Shown here: piece by piece, positions 1 through 8,171 of the stretch | Layout: each line of letters opens with the position of its first letter | How positions within the stretch are numbered: position 1 is the first letter of the stretch | DNA from: Sphingomonas paucimobilis NBRC 13935 | Lineage (GTDB): Bacteria > Pseudomonadota > Alphaproteobacteria > Sphingomonadales > Sphingomonadaceae | Assembly (NCBI RefSeq): GCF_000739895.2 | Contig: NZ_BBJS01000017.1 | Coordinates: forward strand, 1-64,000 | Direction of reading: 5' to 3' | Length of the DNA: 64,000 nucleotides | Translations under genes and position numbers: made by a program | Notes under the pieces: model-generated | Databases searched by the model: none | What the model saw: only the letters and a program-made list of their open reading frames with translations | Told to the model about the DNA's origin: nothing

Positions 1-45
1 CCTCCGTCAGGCCTGCGGCCTGCCACCTCCCCGTATCGGGGAGGA
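1..45 (-). repeat. Dispersed intergenic repeat, family B (cut by window edge)
   Basis: Read on the minus strand this is a short CCCC/GGGG hairpin followed by GAGGTGGCAG and CTGACGGAGG. The same block recurs near 47371-47418 and 49486-49531, so it is a dispersed intergenic repeat. The copy runs off the left edge of the window, so its second half cannot be judged. Confidence 0.7.
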
Positions 46-49
46 TCAT

Positions 50-75
50 AAAAAAGGGAGGACTTTCGCCCTCCC
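50..75 (-). terminator. Rho-independent terminator of the pit operon
   Basis: On the minus strand a GGGAGG/CCTCCC stem with an 8-base loop is followed directly by six T. It lies just past the stop codon of the phosphate transporter gene at 82. Confidence 0.75.
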
Positions 76-81
76 CTCGTA

Positions 82-1095
82 TCAGAACAACCGGGTCAGC
101 AGGTAGAAGCCCGCCCCCATCGCGGCGGAGGCCGGGATGGTGATGATCCAGGCGATCACCACATTGCCCGCCACGCCCCAGCGCACCGCCGAGGCCCGCC
201 TGGCCACGCCCGCGCCGATGATCGAGCCGGTGATGGTATGCGTCGTCGACACCGGAATGCCCATGGCCGAGGCCAGGAAAATCACGATCGACCCGGCGGT
301 CGAGGCGCTGAAGCCCTGATGCTGCGACAGCTTGGTGATGCGGGTGCCCATCGTCTCGATGATCCGCCAGCCGCCGGTCATCGTGCCCAGCGCGATCGCG
401 ACATAACAGGAGATGGCGACCCAGTGCGGCACCTCGAACGGGCCCGACAGGCGACCGGTTGAATAGAGGAGCACGGTGATGATCCCCATCGTCTTCTGCG
501 CGTCGTTCAGGCCGTGGCTGAGCGAATAGGCGGCCGAGGAGACGAGGTGCATCGCGCGGAAGCTGCGCTCCGCCTGCCCCGCGCTCGACCGGCGCAAGCC
601 CCAACTGCTCAGCAGCATGACCAGCATGGCCAGGATCATACCCAGCATCGGCGACAGGACGATGGCGATCAGTGTCTTGTTGAGCCCCGCCCATTTCACC
701 GCGTCCATGCCGGCATGGGCGACGCCCGCGCCGACCAGCCCGCCGACCAGCGCATGACTGCTCGACGAGGGGATACCGCGCAGCCAGGTGATGACGTTCC
801 ACGCCATCGCCCCGCCCAGCGCGCCGAAGATGACGGCGGGCGTGACGATGCTCTTGTCGATCAGGCCCTTGCCGATCGTCTCGGCCACCGCATGCAGGCT
901 GGGAAAGGCGACGGTCAGGAAATAGGCCGCGAAGTTGAAGAAGGCGGCGAACACCACGGCCGCGACCGGCGACAACAGGCGGGTCGCCACCACGGTCGCG
1001 ATCGAATTGGCCGCGTCATGCAGGCCGTTGAGATAATCGAACGCCAGCGCGACCAGGATCAGGCCGACCAGCAGGGGAAAGGCGAGTTCGTGCAT
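82..1095 (-). CDS. pit: Inorganic phosphate transporter, PiT family
   Basis: Low-affinity phosphate permease of the inner membrane, probably proton-coupled as in other bacterial Pit proteins. The 337-residue protein is almost wholly hydrophobic. It has the two PiT signatures: an N-terminal block with FDYLNGLHDAANSIATVVAT and an internally duplicated block near the C-terminus with GIPVSTTHTITGSIIG, matched by GIPSSSSHALVGGLVGAG in the first half. The start is the ATG encoding MHELAF; longer readings add an arginine/serine-rich stretch lying inside the upstream gene. Ten bases separate it from the DUF47 gene, so the two are surely cotranscribed. A terminator follows at 50-75. Confidence 0.93.
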   Translation of the reverse strand: MHELAFPLLVGLILVALAFDYLNGLHDAANSIATVVATRLLSPVAAVVFAAFFNFAAYFLTVAFPSLHAVAETIGKGLIDKSIVTPAVIFGALGGAMAWNVITWLRGIPSSSSHALVGGLVGAGVAHAGMDAVKWAGLNKTLIAIVLSPMLGMILAMLVMLLSSWGLRRSSAGQAERSFRAMHLVSSAAYSLSHGLNDAQKTMGIITVLLYSTGRLSGPFEVPHWVAISCYVAIALGTMTGGWRIIETMGTRITKLSQHQGFSASTAGSIVIFLASAMGIPVSTTHTITGSIIGAGVARRASAVRWGVAGNVVIAWIITIPASAAMGAGFYLLTRLF

Positions 1096-1105
1096 GGCCG
1101 CCGCC

Positions 1106-1750
1106 TCAGGCGTGATCGATGACGATGCCGTCGATCTCGTCGGCGACATCCTCGAACGCGTCGAGGATGCGCTCCAGATGCTTGTACACCTCGCGCTCAA
1201 TCACGAAGCGCAGCGTGTCGCGCTCGCCGCATTCCTCCAGCGTGCGCTTCAGACCGGCGGCATGGATGTCGTCGGCGCGGCCCTCCAGGCGGACCAGCTC
1301 CTCGGTCAGCGCGTGCAGCCGGTCGCCGTTGCGCGCGACGTCGCGCATCAGCGGCATCGCCTCGACGGTCAGACGAGCCGCCTCGACCGCGACGGTCGCC
1401 ATCTCGCGCATTTCGGGGGCGAAGCGGGTCAGCCGGTACAGGCCGATCGCGGTGGCGGCGGCGTGCATCTCGTCGATCGTGTCGTCGAGCGAGCCGATCA
1501 GCGAGGTGATCGAGGCGCGGTCGAACGGCGTCAGGAAGGTCGAGCGGACCGAGGTCAGCACCTTGCGCGTGATCTCGTCCGCGTCATGCTCGCGCGCGGC
1601 GACGACGGCGATCTCGTCGGCGGTGTCACCCTGCGTGTCGAACAGCCGGACGGTGGCCTCGGCCCCCGCCAGGATCGTCGCGGCCTGCGCCTCGAACAGT
1701 TCGAAAAAATTGCCCGTCTTCGGCAGAAGGCGTTGAAACCAGGCGAACAT
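1106..1750 (-). CDS. DUF47 (PhoU-like) phosphate transport accessory protein
   Basis: A 214-residue cytoplasmic, all-helical protein of the DUF47/Pit-accessory family, distantly related to PhoU. Members are typically encoded just before a pit gene and are thought to modulate the transporter. It starts MFAWFQRLLPKTGNFFELFE, the usual N-terminus of the family, and contains an acidic stretch (ILDAFEDVADEIDGIVIDHA) at the C-terminus. It is the first gene of a two-gene operon with pit, with a 10-base gap. I looked for a Pho box upstream and found only a weak one. Confidence 0.9.
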   Translation of the reverse strand: MFAWFQRLLPKTGNFFELFEAQAATILAGAEATVRLFDTQGDTADEIAVVAAREHDADEITRKVLTSVRSTFLTPFDRASITSLIGSLDDTIDEMHAAATAIGLYRLTRFAPEMREMATVAVEAARLTVEAMPLMRDVARNGDRLHALTEELVRLEGRADDIHAAGLKRTLEECGERDTLRFVIEREVYKHLERILDAFEDVADEIDGIVIDHA

Positions 1751-1928
1751 CAGTCGGTAAACCCCGATAGTGATCCGATATCATACACGTCTTTGGCCCA
1801 TGGCCTATCGGGCCACGGCGAAACGCCGGACCGTAACAGGGACATGAACGGAAGATGGTACGAACGCCGCCCCCCTGACCAGCCGCAGGCATCACGTCAA
1901 GCAAAACCGGGTTACAACTATGTGACAG

Positions 1929-3377
1929 TCATCCGGTTCCGGGCATCACCGGCGGGTGATAAGACAGCGTGAAGGACAGTGCCCAAAGCAGGAACAGCAC
2001 CACCGGCAGATGGACGATCAACTGCAGGAAACTGAAGCCAACGATGTCGCGCGCCTTCAGCCCCAAGATGCCCAGCAAGGGCAGCATCCAGAAGGGGTTG
2101 ATCAGGTTGGGCAGCGCCTCGGACGCATTGTAGATCTGCACCGCCCAGCCGAGATGGACCTGCAATTCGTTGGCCGCCTGCATCACATAGGGCGCCTCCA
2201 GCAGCCATTTGCCGCCGCCCGATGGAATAAAAAATCCGAGGATCGCCGAATAGGCCCCCATGGTCAGCGGAAAGCTGGCCTGCGTGTTCATTGCGACAAA
2301 AGCATGGGCAATCCGGTCGGCGACGCCGATCCCCGCGGCATTGGTCGCACCGGTCAGCATCGCGGCGATGGCGGCATAGAAGGGATATTGGATGAGGATG
2401 CCCGCCGTCGCCGGCACCGAACGACCCAGAGCGATCAGGAAGCGCTTAGGCCGCCAGTGCAGCACCAGCCCCGCCATCAGGAACAGGAAGTTGTAGGTGT
2501 TCAGGTTGGAGATGGCGATCATCCAGTCCTGTCGCGCGAACTCCTGCACCAGCCAGCCCAACGCCAGCAGCCCGATTAGGATGGTGATCAGCGGCGCATG
2601 TTCCAACCACTCGCCCGGCTGGGTGCGCGGGGGCAGGTCATCCGCCTCGCGCGCCGGATCGATGCCCATATCCTGCGCGGTGACGGCGGTATCACGACCG
2701 GGCGCGGAGGCGACCGCGATGATCGTCGACAGGATGATCAACACGCCGGCGATCAGCATCGACTGCCACAGGAAGATGGTCTGGCTGAACGGGATGACGC
2801 CGGTGATGGGCAGTAGGGCTGGCGGCAGGCTGGCGGGATTGGCCTGTAGCTGCGCCGAGGAGGAGGACAGCCCCATCGCCCAGGTCGCCCCCAGTCCCAG
2901 ATAGGCCGCCGCCCCCGCCGCGCGGTAATCCATTTGCAGCTCGGTCCGCCGCGCGCAGGCCCGCGCCAACAGCCCGCCGAAGATCAGGCTCAATCCCCAG
3001 CTGAGCAGCGACGAGACCATGGTCGCAAAGGCGATGAGGCCGATCGCCCCCCGTGCGCTGCGCGGCCGCTCGGCCAGCCAGTCGATCAGCCGCTGAACGG
3101 GCCGCGAGGTGGCGACGACATAGCCGCCGATCGTCACGAACGCCATTTGCATGGTGAATGGGATCAGCGTCCAGAAGCCGTCGCCGAAGCTCTTGGCCAC
3201 GACGGGCGCCGGCGCACCGTTGATCATCGCGGCGGCGGCCACGACCACCACCGCGATCGCGACGAAGACGAAGGCATCGGGAAACCAGCGTTCGGCCCAG
3301 CCGGTGAACCGCAATGCCAGCCGCGCCAGTGCCCCTTCGCCGCCCCTCGCTTCGCGCCCAGTTTCCACCCCCGCCAT
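1929..3377 (-). CDS. atoE: Short-chain fatty acid transporter, AtoE family
   Basis: Inner-membrane permease of 482 residues, the usual length for AtoE/short-chain fatty acid transporters, with about 12 hydrophobic segments. Typical blocks are the N-terminal RFTGWAERWFPDAFVF, a glycine-rich block with FFIPSGGGKWLLEAPYVM around residue 380, and a C-terminal INPFWMLPLLGILGLKARDI. Members import acetoacetate or butyrate-like acids in other bacteria; the substrate here is not shown, and no ato catabolic genes are adjacent. The start has a strong GGGGGA SD. It stands alone, divergent from the TonB receptor gene at 3611. Confidence 0.85.
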   Translation of the reverse strand: MAGVETGREARGGEGALARLALRFTGWAERWFPDAFVFVAIAVVVVAAAAMINGAPAPVVAKSFGDGFWTLIPFTMQMAFVTIGGYVVATSRPVQRLIDWLAERPRSARGAIGLIAFATMVSSLLSWGLSLIFGGLLARACARRTELQMDYRAAGAAAYLGLGATWAMGLSSSSAQLQANPASLPPALLPITGVIPFSQTIFLWQSMLIAGVLIILSTIIAVASAPGRDTAVTAQDMGIDPAREADDLPPRTQPGEWLEHAPLITILIGLLALGWLVQEFARQDWMIAISNLNTYNFLFLMAGLVLHWRPKRFLIALGRSVPATAGILIQYPFYAAIAAMLTGATNAAGIGVADRIAHAFVAMNTQASFPLTMGAYSAILGFFIPSGGGKWLLEAPYVMQAANELQVHLGWAVQIYNASEALPNLINPFWMLPLLGILGLKARDIVGFSFLQLIVHLPVVLFLLWALSFTLSYHPPVMPGTG

Positions 3378-3610
3378 GCCATCCCCCGTCGTTGCGCCGT
3401 CGAAACAGCCCTTTGGGCATCAATGCGGCAGGCCGCGTTGCGTTGCATGACGGTGCCGGGCGTCGAACCGCATATTCCTTTGTAACTGTGTTCGCAGCGC
3501 ATCACCTCTGTCACGTAAGCGCCATAATGCGCCTCTAACCGCCCGCCTCACCGGGAGAAATTGCAATCAGGCGGACGGCATCGACCGATCCGTCGAGCGT
3601 GGGGAACAAG

Positions 3611-5935
3611 ATGAAGTCCGTTATCAAGACCGTGGCGCTGCTGGGCGCGGCGTGGGGAACGCTGGCGGCCGTGCCGGCGATCGCGCAGACCGCCGACCAG
3701 GGCACGACAACCAACGCCGCCGGCGAACAGGGCGATGAACAGGCCGGGCTGAACGACATCGTCGTCACCGCCGAGCGTCGTTCGGAAAGCCTGAACCGCG
3801 TGCCGGTGTCGGTCGGCGTCGTCGGCGGCCAGGACCTGCGCGCCTTCCAGCAGGGCGGCGAGGACATTCTCGCGCTGTCGGGCCGCGTCCCCGGCCTCTA
3901 TGCCGAAACCACCACGGGCCGCATCTTCCCGCGCTTCTACATCCGTGGCCTGGGTAACATCGACTTCTATCTCGGCGCGTCGCAGCCGGTGTCGATCATC
4001 CAGGACGACGTCGTCCTCGAACATGTCGTGCTGAAGTCGAACCCGGTGTTCGACGTCGATCAGGTCGAAGTGCTGCGGGGGCCGCAGGGCTCGCTGTTCG
4101 GTCGCAACACGACCGCCGGCATCATCAAGTTCGACACGATCAAGCCGAGCCAGGAGTTCAAGAGCCGCGCCACCGCCTCGATCGGCACCTACAACACGAT
4201 CAGCATGGACGCGGGCGTCGGCGGCCCGCTGATCGCCGATGTGCTGGCCTTCCGCCTGTCGGCGCTGGTCCAGCACCGCGACAACTGGGTCGACAATGTC
4301 TATGCTGGCCCCAGCGCCGACGGCACGCTGACGCCCAAGAAGGACGCGATGGGCGGCTTCACCGAGCGCGACGTGCGCCTCCAGCTGCTGTTCACGCCGA
4401 CCGAGACGCTGTCGTTCAACCTGGCCGGCCACGCCCGCTGGTATGACGGCACTTCGACGCTGTTCCATCGCGGGGCGTTGAAGAAGGGTTCGCGCGACGT
4501 GTCGGCCGAGCCCCGCGATCAGGTCGCGATCGACGAAGGGCGCGGCAATCCGCAGTCCTATGACACACAGGGCGCCTCGCTGCGCGCCGCCTGGGATCTG
4601 GGCGCGGCCGAGCTGACCTCGATCACCGCCTATGAAACCACCTCGGGCTTCAGCAAGGGCGACACCGATGGCGGCGCGGCGACCAACTTCCCGGTGAACG
4701 GCCAGCCCAATGGCTATGGCCTCAGCCAGGGGCAGGTCCGTGATCTCGACCAGTGGACGCAGGAAGTCCGCCTGGCCTCGACCTCGGGCGGTCCGTTCAA
4801 GTGGCAGTTCGGCGGCATCTATTTCGACAGCCGCGACATCACCGACTTCTATCAGCGCGCGTTCCTGATCGGTGCGAACCCGAATAACTGGGTCCGCCTG
4901 CACAACGTCAACACCTCGTGGGGCCTGTTCGGTCAGGTCAGCTATCAGGCGACCGATCGCCTGCTGCTGACCGCCGGTGGTCGCGTCAGCGAGGACACCA
5001 AGCGCACCCAGCTGCTGCGCACCGCCGACAGCGCCGCCGGCGTGTCGACCTATCGCGGTCGCCGCGACGTGCGCCTGTCGGACACCAAGCCGAGCTGGGA
5101 CCTGTCGGCGCTGTATGAGGTCACCCCCGAACTGAACGTCTATGTCCGCGCGGCCGAAGGCTTCCGTGGCCCGACGATCCAGGGCCGCTCGGCGGTGTTC
5201 AACTCCGACTTCACCACCGCCAATTCGGAAACCAACCTGTCGTTCGAGACCGGCTTCAAGTCGAAGCTGTTCAACAACACGCTGCGCCTGAACGCCGCCG
5301 CCTTCGCCTATCGCGTGAAGGGCATCCAGCTGAACGGCAACGATTCGGACGGCAATGGCGTGCTGTTCAACGCCGACAAGGCGGTCGCCTATGGCATGGA
5401 AGCCGATGCGCAGTGGCTGCCGGTGCGCAACCTGGCGCTGTCGGCGGGCCTCAGCCTGCTGCACTCCGAGATTCGCGACAAGCGCGTCTTTGCCCAGACC
5501 TGCGGCCTGAACGGGGTGCAGGTGTGCACCGTGCTCGACCCGTTCGTCACCCGCCGCGTGTTCGGCGCGAACGCCTATTTCGCGCAGATCAACGGCAATC
5601 CGCTGCCCAACGCGCCCGAGTACAACCTGAACCTGGCGGCCAAGTACGACATGCCGCTGGCCAATGGCGGCAAGGCGTTCATTAGCACCGACTGGAACCT
5701 GCAGGGCTATACGAACTTCGTCCTCTACCGGACCAAGGAGTTCACCTCGAACGGCAATTTCGAGGGCGGCCTGAGCATCGGCTATACCGCGCCGCATGAC
5801 GATTGGAGCCTGTCGGTCTTCGCCCGCAACATCACGAACGAGAAGAACCTGAAGGGCGTGATCGAAAACTATATGGCGGCCGTGTTCAACGAGCCGCGCA
5901 TCATCGGCATCTCGTTCAGCGGCAAGTATCGCTGA
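3611..5935 (+). CDS. TonB-dependent outer-membrane receptor
   Basis: A 774-residue outer-membrane transporter. A signal peptide (MKSVIKTVALLGAAWG to a site after AIAQ) is followed by a TonB box-like NDIVVTAERR near residue 45. The plug domain covers about residues 55-165 (VPVSVGVVGGQDLR, VEVLRGPQGSLFGRNTTAGII). A 22-strand type barrel fills the rest, with ARNITNEKNLKGV close to the C-terminus. The ATG at 3611 is preferred over an in-frame GTG at 3599 because GGGGA lies 8 bases before it. The substrate cannot be told: there is no adjacent siderophore, vitamin or sugar gene. Sphingomonads carry many such receptors, often for plant or aromatic compounds. A terminator follows at 5960. Confidence 0.92.
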   Translation: MKSVIKTVALLGAAWGTLAAVPAIAQTADQGTTTNAAGEQGDEQAGLNDIVVTAERRSESLNRVPVSVGVVGGQDLRAFQQGGEDILALSGRVPGLYAETTTGRIFPRFYIRGLGNIDFYLGASQPVSIIQDDVVLEHVVLKSNPVFDVDQVEVLRGPQGSLFGRNTTAGIIKFDTIKPSQEFKSRATASIGTYNTISMDAGVGGPLIADVLAFRLSALVQHRDNWVDNVYAGPSADGTLTPKKDAMGGFTERDVRLQLLFTPTETLSFNLAGHARWYDGTSTLFHRGALKKGSRDVSAEPRDQVAIDEGRGNPQSYDTQGASLRAAWDLGAAELTSITAYETTSGFSKGDTDGGAATNFPVNGQPNGYGLSQGQVRDLDQWTQEVRLASTSGGPFKWQFGGIYFDSRDITDFYQRAFLIGANPNNWVRLHNVNTSWGLFGQVSYQATDRLLLTAGGRVSEDTKRTQLLRTADSAAGVSTYRGRRDVRLSDTKPSWDLSALYEVTPELNVYVRAAEGFRGPTIQGRSAVFNSDFTTANSETNLSFETGFKSKLFNNTLRLNAAAFAYRVKGIQLNGNDSDGNGVLFNADKAVAYGMEADAQWLPVRNLALSAGLSLLHSEIRDKRVFAQTCGLNGVQVCTVLDPFVTRRVFGANAYFAQINGNPLPNAPEYNLNLAAKYDMPLANGGKAFISTDWNLQGYTNFVLYRTKEFTSNGNFEGGLSIGYTAPHDDWSLSVFARNITNEKNLKGVIENYMAAVFNEPRIIGISFSGKYR

Positions 5936-5959
5936 TCGATGTGACCGGTTGACGGAAAA

Positions 5960-5994
5960 GGCCCGTTCCTCCGCACGAGGGACGGGCCATTTTT
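5960..5994 (+). terminator. Rho-independent terminator of the TonB receptor gene
   Basis: A 12-bp stem (GGCCCGTTCCTC with GAGGGACGGGCC, one mismatch) with a 5-base loop is followed by ATTTTTA, 24 bases after the receptor stop codon. Confidence 0.85.
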
Positions 5995-6018
5995 ATGTTC
6001 GGTCGTAATACCGGCCCT

Positions 6019-6163
6019 CCGTTCAGCCTGAGCGAAGTCGAAGGCCAAGGGCTGACATCCGCCAAGCCGTCCGTTCGGGACGTGCGCTTCGACTTCGCTC
6101 AGCGTGAACGGCGGTTGGTCCTTGATTCCGACTCCCGTTCAGCCTGAGCGCCGTCGAAGGCCA
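6019..6163. repeat. Three copies of dispersed repeat family A
   Basis: Copies at 6019-6047 (plus), 6084-6111 (minus) and 6135-6163 (plus) share the core TCAGCCTGAGCGAAGTCG with 0-3 changes. The unit is about 29 bases. The cluster fills the junction between the convergent TonB receptor and HPP genes. Eight more copies occur elsewhere in the window. Confidence 0.85.
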
Positions 6164-6167
6164 CGCC

Positions 6168-6872
6168 CTAACCCCGCCGCAAGGTCCGTAATCGCCCGGA
6201 CGCGAGCGGTGCAGCCCGCGCCCGCGCATGACGCTCGGCATGGGCGAGCAGCGTGTCGAGGTCCTCACGCGCGATGTCGAAGCTCTCATGCATATCCTCC
6301 AACGCGGCATCGATATCGGCCGGCTGGATGCGCGAGGCGTCCATACCGGTCGGCGCCACCGCCGGCTCGTGCGGATAGCTGCGTCCGGTCGCGCGGTGGA
6401 AGAACATGCCGATCGCCACCAGCGCGATCGAGTTGATCGCCACCGGTGCAAAGGCAAAGGCAAAGCCCGCCGCATGGATGCCCTGGCTGCCGATCACCGC
6501 GGTCAGCGCCGCCGCGCCACCCGGCGGATGCAGGCAGCGGCATAGTGACATGACCAGGATCGCGCCCCCGACCGCACAGCCCGCCGCCAGCGGCAGCGAC
6601 GGGATCGCCTGAAACATCGCCACCCCGACCAGCGTCGACAGGATATTGCCGCCGACGACCGACCAGGGCTGGGCCAGCGGGCTGGCGGGCACCGCGAAGA
6701 CCAGCACGGCCGATGCGCCCAACGGCGCGACGATGATCGGCAAGTCAGGGCCCAGCGGGGGCAATCCGTCGCACACGATGATGGTCAGGGCGATACCGAT
6801 GACCGCGCCCGCGCAGGCGAGCAGCCGGCCCGACAGCGTGGCGCCGGCCAGCAGGGGTTGGAAGAAGCGCAT
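6168..6872 (-). CDS. HPP family integral membrane protein
   Basis: A 234-residue protein with at least four membrane segments and the family's defining CLHPPGGAAALTAVIG motif near residue 112, plus the preceding block IIVAPLGASAVLVFAVPASP. HPP proteins are small inner-membrane proteins; some plant and cyanobacterial members move nitrite, but bacterial roles are mostly unproven. A charged, probably cytoplasmic tail of about 65 residues (DIDAALEDMHESFDIAREDL) follows the membrane part. It stands alone between repeats and the lactonase gene, and no nitrite or nitrate genes are nearby to support a transport role. Confidence 0.85.
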   Translation of the reverse strand: MRFFQPLLAGATLSGRLLACAGAVIGIALTIIVCDGLPPLGPDLPIIVAPLGASAVLVFAVPASPLAQPWSVVGGNILSTLVGVAMFQAIPSLPLAAGCAVGGAILVMSLCRCLHPPGGAAALTAVIGSQGIHAAGFAFAFAPVAINSIALVAIGMFFHRATGRSYPHEPAVAPTGMDASRIQPADIDAALEDMHESFDIAREDLDTLLAHAERHARARAAPLASGRLRTLRRG

Positions 6873-6987
6873 GGGCCGCGCCTCTAATGCATTTCCGTCG
6901 ATATGGCACCGCCCTCGCCCTTCCCACTCGCCTTCGGCGTGCGCCGGAAGGACGAGGGTAGTAATACCCCGACGAAGGTCGCGGGCC

Positions 6988-8079
6988 CTACGCCTCCGCC
7001 AGGAACACCACGCCGGGGATCGCCATGCTCTGCCCGGTCGCGGTCAGCCGACCATCCTTGCCGATGCGAAAAGTCTTGACCGTGCCCGAGCGTTCATTGG
7101 CGACGAGCATCTCGCCGCGCCCCTCGCGCAGCAGGAAGAAGCGCGGCCAGTCGCCTTCGGTCGAGACATGCTGCACCGCCCTGGGCTCGCCCTGGGCGTC
7201 GAGCGCGAAGACGGTGATGCTGTTGGCGCCGCGATTGGAGACATAGAGCGTCCGCCCCGCGCGATCGATCACGATATGCGCGGCATAGGAGGCGCCGGTC
7301 GCCCCGTCCGGCAACAGCGCCCGCTCGCCCGCCGTGCGGAACCGGCCATCGGGCAGCGCGTCGAGCACGAATAGGCGCGGCTCCAGCTCGCAGGCGAGAT
7401 AGGCGCGCGCCAGCGTCGGATGGCGCACCATATGGCGTGGGCCGACACCGGCGGGGGCCTGCCAGGCGATCACCGGCTCGGCCAAGGCGCGCGCGACGGG
7501 ATCGAAGCGATAGGCGAAGATCGCGTCCGCCCCCAGGTCGATCGCGTGCAGCCAGTGGCGATCAGGACTGAATCCGACCCAATGCGCATGGGGTCCGGCC
7601 TGACGTTCGGCATTGGGGCCGTTGCCGCGATGCTGGAAGATCCGGGGCTCACCCGGCGCGCCCGTGCGTCGGTCGAGCTGGTAGAAGGCGACCGACCCGC
7701 TGGAATAATTGGCGACCGCCAGACAGGCGGAGGATCGGTCGAGTGCGATATGGCACGGGTCCTTGCCACCGGTCGGCGCGGCCCCGCGCGCCCGCCAGCC
7801 CGGGCCATAGCCGGTGACGCGCCCCTCGGCCTGTTCGCGCAACAGATAAAAGGCGCCGCCCGGCCCGTTGCCGACGCCGTAAGAGGCGTTGACGATGCCC
7901 GTCACCGGCGCGTCGACCCGGCCGTCGACGATAGGATACAGGCCCTTGCCCCCTTCATTGGCATAGGTACCGGCGATCAGCCGATTGCCGCCCGGTCCGC
8001 GCGCCATCGCGGGGCCGATCGCCGTGCCCAACCCGATCGCCGCTGCGCCCGCCATTACCTCGCGCCGTGTCGTCGCCAT
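6988..8079 (-). CDS. Exported lactonase-fold (YbhE-type beta-propeller) protein
   Basis: A 363-residue protein with a Tat-like signal (TTRREVMAGAAAIGLG, then a small-residue stretch ending AMA) and a seven-bladed propeller of the 6-phosphogluconolactonase/YbhE type. Typical blocks are IAGTYANEGGKGLYP, CHIALDRSSACLAVANYSSG and HAHWVGFSPDRHWLHAIDLG, a C-terminal TLYVSNRGANSITVF, and WPRFFLLREGRGEMLVANER. True Pgl acts in the cytoplasm; the signal suggests a periplasmic lactonase of unknown substrate. The ATG at 8079 is chosen over one at 8094 because AAGGGGA lies 6 bases before it. It is co-oriented with phoX but separated from it by a strong hairpin. Confidence 0.85.
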   Translation of the reverse strand: MATTRREVMAGAAAIGLGTAIGPAMARGPGGNRLIAGTYANEGGKGLYPIVDGRVDAPVTGIVNASYGVGNGPGGAFYLLREQAEGRVTGYGPGWRARGAAPTGGKDPCHIALDRSSACLAVANYSSGSVAFYQLDRRTGAPGEPRIFQHRGNGPNAERQAGPHAHWVGFSPDRHWLHAIDLGADAIFAYRFDPVARALAEPVIAWQAPAGVGPRHMVRHPTLARAYLACELEPRLFVLDALPDGRFRTAGERALLPDGATGASYAAHIVIDRAGRTLYVSNRGANSITVFALDAQGEPRAVQHVSTEGDWPRFFLLREGRGEMLVANERSGTVKTFRIGKDGRLTATGQSMAIPGVVFLAEA

Positions 8080-8114
8080 GCCGTCCCCTTTCATCGTCTC
8101 CTTTCAACGACAAA

Positions 8115-8146
8115 GGGGCCGGGAAGGCAATCACCTTCCCGGCCCC
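8115..8146 (-). terminator. Hairpin terminator of phoX
   Basis: A perfect 13-bp stem (GGGGCCGGGAAGG with its complement) with a 6-base loop lies between the phoX stop and the lactonase gene. The T tract on the minus strand is short (TTTG), so some read-through into the lactonase gene is possible. Confidence 0.7.
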
Positions 8147-8171
8147 CTGCATCGACGATGCGGTCAGCCGA

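Noticed and set aside
1751..1928. Possible Pho box upstream of the pit operon
   Set aside because: Two ATGAA/ATGGT units 11 bases apart are too far from the consensus, and other parts of the region show nothing in phase.
3548..5797. Long open frame antisense to the TonB receptor
   Set aside because: Shadow frame of a GC-rich gene; receptor motifs and signal peptide on the plus strand are decisive.
6168..8079. Operon of HPP protein with lactonase
   Set aside because: The 115-base gap and different themes give no support for joint function; only the shared strand suggests it.
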